DNA of 64,000 nucleotides from Pseudoxanthomonas indica. Its GTDB lineage: Bacteria > Pseudomonadota > Gammaproteobacteria > Xanthomonadales > Xanthomonadaceae. Positions within the stretch are counted from its first letter, which is position 1. Each line of letters opens with the position of its first letter. The stretch covers positions 1,961,001-2,025,000 of the forward strand of contig NZ_FUZV01000001.1 in assembly GCF_900167565.1 (NCBI RefSeq). Reading direction: 5' to 3'. A program made the position numbers and the translations under genes. Of this stretch, positions 58,086 through 64,000 are shown piece after piece. The notes under the pieces were generated by a model. The model did not search any database, had not been told where the DNA came from, and was given only the letters and a program-made list of their open reading frames with translations.

Positions 58086-61000
58086 ATGCAGGGATCGCCG
58101 TCCGACTTCCGCCTCTATCACTCCAATTCGCTGGACGTGCTGGCTGGCTTGCTGGCCGCCGAATTGCGCCAGCCCGCGCCCGGGCAATCGCTGCTGACAC
58201 CGGACACCGTGCTGATTCCGCAGGTGGCCATGCGCCGCTGGCTGCAGGCGACACTGGCCAAGCAGTACGGCGTGGCGGCCAATCTGGAATTCCTGACCCC
58301 GGGTGAGTTTGTCCGCCAGGCCCTGGATGCCAACGTCGCCGGCGAACAAGACGATCTGGATGCCGCAGGTTTGAGCTGGCGCCTGTACGCGGCCCTGCGC
58401 GATCCGGTGGTGCTGGCCATGCCGGCCATGGCCGGCATGCGTGCGTATCTGTCGCACGAGGATCCGGTCAAACCCTGGGCCCTGGCCAACGAATTGGCCG
58501 GTGTGTTCGAGAAGTACCAAGCCTGGCGCCGCGATTGGTTGCTGCGCTGGGAGGCCGGCGCGGACCCGGATGATCCGCAAGCCATCCTGTGGCGGCGTAT
58601 TGCCGGCGGCCAATCGCATCGTGCGCGTCGCATCCAGGCCTATCTGGATCGCCATGGCGAGCCGGGATCGGCCTTGCCGGCCGGCCTGCCCGCGCGCCTG
58701 TTCGCCTTCGCCACGCTCAACATTTCACCGGACGTGCTGCGCGTGATCGCCACCCAGGGGCGGGTGGGCACCACCCATTTCTATCTGCCCACACCCACCC
58801 AGGCTTACTGGGGCGATCTGCAAACCCTGGGCGAGCGTCTGCGCGCGGGCGTGGCTGATCCCTTTGCCGAGGCCGGCGGCGAGAGTCGCCTGCTGCAAGC
58901 CTGGGGCGCGGCCGGTCGCGATTTCATGGCGGTACTGGGCAGCTACGAGGTGGTGCATCCGCGCGGTGAGTTTGGCGCCTATGCCGAGCCGGGCCCGGCG
59001 GATGCCCACGCGCCGCTGACCTTGCTGCAGCAGTTGCAGCGGGATCTGTTCCACCGCAACGCGCTGCCCTCGGTGCAGCGCAGCGAAGTGGATCGCCAGG
59101 ATCCCAGTCTGCAGGTCCACGCCTGCCATACCCGCCTGCGCGAAGTGCAGGTGTTGCACGATCAGCTGCGCGCGCTGCTGGAAGACGAACGCTTCCAGCC
59201 GCCACTGCAGCCACGCGAGATCGCCGTGCTGGCGCCGGATATCGATCCTTACGTGCCCTACCTGGAAGCGGTGTTCGGCGGGCAGGGTGGGCAGAGCCTG
59301 CCGTATGCGCTGGCCGATACCAGTGCGCTGGCCGGCGAGCCGCTGGCCGATGTGTTCCTGCGCCTGCTTGGCCTGCCGCTGTCGCGCTTTGGCCTGCACG
59401 AAATGCTCGACCTGCTGGCCAGTCCGCCGATTGCCGAAGCCGCGCAGTTGGACAGCGATGCCTTGGAGCGCCTGCGCGGCTGGCTGCATGCCGCCGGCGC
59501 GCGCTGGGGCGTGGATGCCGCGCACCGCGCGCAACACCAGGCGCCGCGCGATGACGCCTACACCTGGGCCTTCGCGCTGGAGCGCTTGCTGCTGGGACAC
59601 GCCAGCGGCAGCGAAGGCGAGATCGCCGGCGTGGCGCCGTGGCCGGAACTGGAAGGCGGGTCGCTGGCTGCGCTGGATACCTTGATTCGTTTGCTGCGCG
59701 TCCTCGCGCGCCAGCAACGCACGCTTGCCGAGGCGCTGGACCCGGCGCAGTGGCGTGAGCGCCTGCTCGCGCTGCTGGAAGCCCTGATTCCCGGCACGCC
59801 GCGCGATCCCGTCGCCGCGCGCACGCTCGAGCGTCTGCGCAGCCTGATCAATGATTTCGCCGACAACGCCGTACAAGCCGGCTACGTCGGCAGCGTGCCG
59901 GCGGAAGTGGTGCGCAGCCATTTCGCCGGCCTGCTTGCCGAAGCCGACACCCGCGCGCCACTGCTCACCGGTGGCATCAGCTTTGGCCGGATGGTGCCGA
60001 TGCGGCTGCTGCCGTTCCGTGCGATCTGCGTGCTGGGCCTCAACGATGGCGACTATCCGCGCCGTGACCCTGCCGCCGGACTCAATCGCCTGACCGCGGA
60101 GCTGGGCAGCGAACGTCGCCGCCACGGTGATCGCTCCACCCGCGAGGACGATCGTTTCCTGTTCCTGCAGCTGTTCGCCTCGGCGCAGGACGTGTTCTAT
60201 CTGAGCTACCTGGGCGCGGACCCTCGCGACGGCAGCGTGCGCGAGCCCTCGGTGCTGGTGAGCGAACTGATCGAGGCCGCTGCGGATTACCACCAGGATC
60301 GCGACGATGCCGCGACGCAGATGGTGGTGCGTCATTCGCTGCAGCCTTTCGCCGCCAGCGCGTTCGGCCAGGCCGGGGAACCGCGACGCTTCAGCTATCG
60401 ACAGAACTGGCGCCCGGCAGCGCTGGCCGGACGCGGTGAACGCCAACGCCTGGCACCCTGGTTCGATGGCAGCGCGCAGACGCCGCCGGCGGATGAGACG
60501 GTGATGCCGCTGCATCAGCTGCGTCGCTTCCTGATGTCGCCTGCCGCCCATTACCTCAGCCAGACTCTGGCCCTGCGCCTGCCCGAGGCGGCGGAACTGG
60601 CCGACGATCGCGAGCCGCTGAGCGTGGCCGGCGGCGGCCTGGACCGCCAACGCCTGCAGCAGGCCATTTTCCAGGGCCTGCTTGAAGATCCGGACCGCGA
60701 TTTGTATCCGACGCTTCGCGCACGCGGACTGCTGCCTTCCGGCCCGCTGGGCCAGCGCCAGCTGCAAGCGCTGCAGCAAGAAATCGCGCCCTATGCCGAA
60801 GCCTTTGCCGGCTGGCGTGGCGATGCGCAGATGCAGGCGCCGCTGCTGGCGGTCGACGTCGACGGCGTGCGTCTGCAGGCGCGGCTGGAGTCGGTCTATC
60901 CACACGGCTATGCGCGTCTGCGCTTTGGCGAACTCAATGGACCGGCGGTCATCCGCCAGGGCCTGGACTGGTTGCTGGCCAGCGCGGCAGGACTGGCGCA

Positions 61001-61370
61001 ACCGATGGTGCGCTTCCACCAGGACGAGCATGTCGGTCCGCATCCGCGCGCGCCGCTGGATCCGCAGCAGGCACATGCGGCGCTTGCGCAGCTGATCGGT
61101 CTATACAAGCAAGGCTTGGAAGAGCCGTTGCCGTTCGCGCCGTACAGCGGCTGGGCGCTGCTGCAGGCGCGCAGCGCCGAAAGCGGATTGAAAGCGGCGC
61201 AGGCGCAGTGGCATAGCGAGGGTGATCGCTGGAGCGAAGGCGACGATCCGGCCTGGCGGCTGGCGTTGCGCGGTCGCGATCTGTTCGAGGATGAGGTGGT
61301 CACCGACACCTTTGTCGGCCTGAGCCAGCACATCTACGGCTTGCTGCTGCATGGCGGAGCGCCGGCATGA
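58086..61370 (+). CDS. recC: exodeoxyribonuclease V subunit gamma (RecC)
   Basis: 1094 residues from the ATG at 58086 (no strong SD; MQGSPSDFRLYHSNSLDVLA matches the family). RecC features: inactivated helicase-like domains and the nuclease-like C-terminal fold; motifs such as VLIPQVAMRRWLQ and RFGLHEMLDLL. Recognises Chi in the RecBCD complex. Stop overlaps the recB start (ATGA). Begins 19 bases after a strong terminator, so its promoter is weakly defined. Confidence 0.93.
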   Translation: MQGSPSDFRLYHSNSLDVLAGLLAAELRQPAPGQSLLTPDTVLIPQVAMRRWLQATLAKQYGVAANLEFLTPGEFVRQALDANVAGEQDDLDAAGLSWRLYAALRDPVVLAMPAMAGMRAYLSHEDPVKPWALANELAGVFEKYQAWRRDWLLRWEAGADPDDPQAILWRRIAGGQSHRARRIQAYLDRHGEPGSALPAGLPARLFAFATLNISPDVLRVIATQGRVGTTHFYLPTPTQAYWGDLQTLGERLRAGVADPFAEAGGESRLLQAWGAAGRDFMAVLGSYEVVHPRGEFGAYAEPGPADAHAPLTLLQQLQRDLFHRNALPSVQRSEVDRQDPSLQVHACHTRLREVQVLHDQLRALLEDERFQPPLQPREIAVLAPDIDPYVPYLEAVFGGQGGQSLPYALADTSALAGEPLADVFLRLLGLPLSRFGLHEMLDLLASPPIAEAAQLDSDALERLRGWLHAAGARWGVDAAHRAQHQAPRDDAYTWAFALERLLLGHASGSEGEIAGVAPWPELEGGSLAALDTLIRLLRVLARQQRTLAEALDPAQWRERLLALLEALIPGTPRDPVAARTLERLRSLINDFADNAVQAGYVGSVPAEVVRSHFAGLLAEADTRAPLLTGGISFGRMVPMRLLPFRAICVLGLNDGDYPRRDPAAGLNRLTAELGSERRRHGDRSTREDDRFLFLQLFASAQDVFYLSYLGADPRDGSVREPSVLVSELIEAAADYHQDRDDAATQMVVRHSLQPFAASAFGQAGEPRRFSYRQNWRPAALAGRGERQRLAPWFDGSAQTPPADETVMPLHQLRRFLMSPAAHYLSQTLALRLPEAAELADDREPLSVAGGGLDRQRLQQAIFQGLLEDPDRDLYPTLRARGLLPSGPLGQRQLQALQQEIAPYAEAFAGWRGDAQMQAPLLAVDVDGVRLQARLESVYPHGYARLRFGELNGPAVIRQGLDWLLASAAGLAQPMVRFHQDEHVGPHPRAPLDPQQAHAALAQLIGLYKQGLEEPLPFAPYSGWALLQARSAESGLKAAQAQWHSEGDRWSEGDDPAWRLALRGRDLFEDEVVTDTFVGLSQHIYGLLLHGGAPA

Positions 61371-64000
61371 GCGCGCGCATCGATCCCTATCTGAGCCTGC
61401 CGCTGCACGGCGTGCAGCTGATCGAAGCCAGCGCCGGCACCGGCAAGACCTACACCCTGGCCACGCTGTATACGCGGCTGGTGGTGGAGCAGGGCTTGCG
61501 ACCAGGCGAGATTCTGGCCGTGACCTTTACCGAAGCCGCCACGCAGGAACTGCGCAAGCGCATCCGCGAACGCCTGTCGCTGGCCGCGCGCGAGCTGGAA
61601 CGCAATCCCGATCTGGTGGTAGTACCGTCTGCCGACGCCGAGTCGCAGCTCAGCGCGCAGATCCTGCGCCGCCACCTGCTGGTCGGCGATGAATCCAGCG
61701 CCGCGCTGGGCAAGCGCTTGCGTGCAGCGGCGGACGAGATCGACCTGGCGGCGATCTTCACCATCCACGGCTTCTGCGCACGCGTGCTGCGCGAACTTGC
61801 GCTGGAAAGTGGGCAGGCCTTGGACGCTCCGGAGTTGCTGGGCGGTGATCGCGCGCTGCGCGAAGAACTGGCCGCCGATCTCTGGCGCCACTACGCCGCA
61901 GACAGCGACTACGTCAGCCTGCTGGCGCAGACCTGGCCCAATCCCGAGGCACTGGCCGAGGATCTGCGCGCCTTGCTGCAACCTCTGCCACTGCTGCCGT
62001 TGCCGGTGGAAACGCAAGACCCGAGCGCGGCGCTGATCGAGGCGACGCAGGCCTTGGCTGACGCCATCGATATCCATGCCGAAGACGCGGCGGCGCTGAT
62101 CGAGGCCGCCTTCGACCGCAGGATCTTCGATGGCCGCCGCGCGCGCCGCCCCAGCTTTGCCCAGGCCTTCGCCGATCTGCAGGCGGGCCGCCGCGCCGGC
62201 ACCTGGCCACGCGACGGCCATCTGGAAAAACTGCTGCCGCACAACCTGCCCGGTTTCTGCAGGGAAGACCAGCGTGGCGCGGCGCCCGCATCGCCGCTGT
62301 TCGACGCCTTGCATGAGTGGTGGCAGGCCGATGATCGCTGGCAGGCCTGGCAGCATCAGCGCCGCCTGGCCTTGCTGCATGCCCTGCGCACGCAGGCGCA
62401 CGGGCGGCTGGATGTGCTCAAGACGCAGCGACGGGTGCAGACCTTCGATGATCTGATCGAAGGCGTGCACCAGGCCCTGGCGGGCCCGCAGGGGCCCGTG
62501 TTGATCCAGCGCCTGCGGGCGCAGTACCGCACGGCGCTGGTGGATGAGTTCCAGGATACCGACGAGCGCCAGTGGGATATCTTCCGCACGCTGTTCGCCG
62601 CGTCTGCGCAGGAGGGTGAGGATCGCGCACTGTTCCTGATCGGTGATCCCAAGCAGGCGATCTACGGCTTCCGCGGCGGCGACGTCGACACTTACCTGCG
62701 TGCGCGCGACGAGGCCACGCTGGCTCCCCGGCTCGACCGCAACTTCCGTTCGCGTCCATCGGTGTTGCGCGCGATCGATGCGCTGTATGCCAACGCCGGC
62801 GAGGAGGCCTTCCTCAAACCAGGCATCCGCTTTGAACCGGTGCAGGCCGGCGACAAACGCCAGGATCGGGATCTGTTGCGCGACGACCGCGCGGCTCCGG
62901 CCCTGACGCTGCGCGTGATCACACCCGGCGAAACGGATCCCGTCGGCGCCTTCAACGCCGAGCTCTCGCGCCAGCGCGCCACCCAAGCGTGCGTGGCCGC
63001 AATCCATGATTGGCTCAGCCTCGCCCAGCAGGGACGTGCGCAGATTGACGGCCAGCCGGTGCGACCCGGCGACATCGCCGTACTGGTGCGCAAGCATGGC
63101 GAGGCCACGCGCATCCAGCGTGCGCTGGCCGCCGTCGGCATTCCCGCCGTGGCGGCGGGCCGGCAGAGCCTGTTCGCCACCGATGAAGCGCAGGAGCTGG
63201 ATGCACTGCTGCAAGCGCTGCTGCATCCGGCCGACGACGGGCGTCTGCGTACGGCGCTGGCGACGGTGTTGCTGGGGCTGGACGCGGCGCAACTGGCCGC
63301 ACTACGCGATGCCGGCACGCCGTGGCAACGCCACCAGCATGCCGCGCTGGCCTGGCGCGCACGCTGGCAGCAGGACGGCGCCCTGGCCTTGATCACCGAT
63401 CTCTGCGCCGAACACGCACCGCGCCTGTTGGAGCTGGTGGACGGCGAACGCCGCTTGACCAACTACCTGCAACTGGCCGAACAGCTGCAGGAAGCCAGCA
63501 CCCACACGCTGGGCCCGCAAGGCCTGTCGGATTGGTTGCAGCAACGCATCGCCGAAGCCGACATCGACGACGAGGCGCAGTTGCTGCGGCTGGAGTCCGA
63601 TGCGGCCCGCGTGCAGATCGTCACCCTGCACAAGAGCAAGGGCCTGGAGTATCCGCTGGTGTTCCTGCCCTTCATCGGCATCGGTGGTGGGCGCAGTGAG
63701 CGTGGTCGCCATTGCACCGTGCATGAGCAGGGTCAGCGCGTGCTGCACTGGAAACTGGCCAAGGACGAGCCGCGTTGGCAGGCGGTGGTGCAAGCCAAGG
63801 CGCAGGAAGATGCCGAAGAAGACGCGCGCCTGCTGTATGTCGGACTGACCCGCGCCGAACACGCGCTGTGGATCGCCAGTGGCCCGTTCTACCAGGCTGC
63901 GGATAGTGCCGTTGCGCCGATGCTGCGCGATCTGGACGCGCTGCGTTCGCAACCGGAGATCGCCGTGATCGAAGGCCCGGCGGAACCGCGCCCGCCACGC
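61367..64000 (+). CDS. recB: exodeoxyribonuclease V subunit beta (RecB), 3' truncated by window
   Basis: 878 codons are visible and open to the window end. UvrD-type helicase: Walker A ASAGTGKT (21-28), motif II VDEFQDTDERQWDIF, motif III GDPKQAIYGFRGGD, motif V LHKSKGLEYPLVFLPF and motif VI YVGLTRAEHALW. The C-terminal nuclease domain lies beyond the window. Helicase-nuclease of RecBCD for double-strand break repair; recD is expected downstream. Confidence 0.96.
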   Translation, partial: MSARIDPYLSLPLHGVQLIEASAGTGKTYTLATLYTRLVVEQGLRPGEILAVTFTEAATQELRKRIRERLSLAARELERNPDLVVVPSADAESQLSAQILRRHLLVGDESSAALGKRLRAAADEIDLAAIFTIHGFCARVLRELALESGQALDAPELLGGDRALREELAADLWRHYAADSDYVSLLAQTWPNPEALAEDLRALLQPLPLLPLPVETQDPSAALIEATQALADAIDIHAEDAAALIEAAFDRRIFDGRRARRPSFAQAFADLQAGRRAGTWPRDGHLEKLLPHNLPGFCREDQRGAAPASPLFDALHEWWQADDRWQAWQHQRRLALLHALRTQAHGRLDVLKTQRRVQTFDDLIEGVHQALAGPQGPVLIQRLRAQYRTALVDEFQDTDERQWDIFRTLFAASAQEGEDRALFLIGDPKQAIYGFRGGDVDTYLRARDEATLAPRLDRNFRSRPSVLRAIDALYANAGEEAFLKPGIRFEPVQAGDKRQDRDLLRDDRAAPALTLRVITPGETDPVGAFNAELSRQRATQACVAAIHDWLSLAQQGRAQIDGQPVRPGDIAVLVRKHGEATRIQRALAAVGIPAVAAGRQSLFATDEAQELDALLQALLHPADDGRLRTALATVLLGLDAAQLAALRDAGTPWQRHQHAALAWRARWQQDGALALITDLCAEHAPRLLELVDGERRLTNYLQLAEQLQEASTHTLGPQGLSDWLQQRIAEADIDDEAQLLRLESDAARVQIVTLHKSKGLEYPLVFLPFIGIGGGRSERGRHCTVHEQGQRVLHWKLAKDEPRWQAVVQAKAQEDAEEDARLLYVGLTRAEHALWIASGPFYQAADSAVAPMLRDLDALRSQPEIAVIEGPAEPRPPR

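Noticed and set aside
58725..61076. A 783-codon open frame antisense to recC
   Set aside because: Shadow frame of recC with no domain or SD.

Overview
The window looks like the replication-origin region of a Xanthomonadaceae (Lysobacteraceae) chromosome. The evidence is the GC-rich sequence and the gene order mnmE-yidC-rnpA-rpmH / dnaA-dnaN-recF-gyrB, followed by a TPR-tonB-exbB-exbD-exbD block and pdxJ, as remembered from Xanthomonas and relatives. The exact genus (Pseudoxanthomonas-, Luteimonas- or Lysobacter-like) cannot be fixed by reading alone.

Layout. 1-2.7 kb: tail of a TAP-type alpha/beta hydrolase and a NatA/NatB-like ABC exporter. 2.7-3.8 kb: a lipoprotein with a TonB C-terminal domain. 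4.0-7.8 kb (minus strand): rpmH, rnpA, yidC, mnmE. 7.8-14.6 kb (plus strand): dnaA, oriC-like spacer, dnaN, recF, gyrB, with three parS-like palindromes between the end of dnaN and the end of recF. 14.6-20.8 kb: CPBP protease, M48 lipoprotein protease, TPR protein, TonB system with three ExbD paralogues. 20.8-23.4 kb: pdxJ, a small membrane protein, cardiolipin synthase. 23.4-25.6 kb: a frameshifted radical SAM gene and an outer-membrane protein. 25.6-28.5 kb: fbp and a NarL/DesK-type two-component pair. 28.7-32.9 kb: DUF1579-like protein, NIPSNAP, WYL regulator, and a convergent TonB-dependent receptor. 32.9-36.1 kb: phhA with a divergent Lrp-family regulator, then VOC, HD-phosphohydrolase and membrane proteins. 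36.1-42.9 kb: patatin lipoprotein, TonB-dependent receptor, GH18 chitinase, rhomboid protease, TerC. 43.0-48.7 kb: a yybP-ykoY (Mn2+) riboswitch for terC, rlmI, fabV, an amino-acid permease, rmuC. 48.8-53.0 kb: complete mlaFEDCBA lipid-transport operon. 53.3-58.0 kb: a 1581-residue Ig-repeat autotransporter. 58.1-64.0 kb: recC and the start of recB, cut by the window edge.

How it fits together. Replication initiation (dnaA/oriC/dnaN), segregation marks (parS), topology (gyrB) and repair (recF, recBC, rmuC) are clustered. Envelope functions make up most of the rest: YidC insertion, TonB-ExbBD energy supply for the two TonB-dependent receptors, Mla phospholipid transport, cardiolipin synthesis and surface display.

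Most notable for follow-up: the Mn2+ riboswitch with a competing 11-bp hairpin, the three parS-like sites (two inside recF, each encoding FHVEQ), the lipid-anchored TonB-like protein, the phhA/lrp palindrome, the 12-bp palindrome in front of the two-component system, and the frameshift in the radical SAM gene. No tRNA, rRNA, CRISPR array, prophage or insertion sequence was seen.
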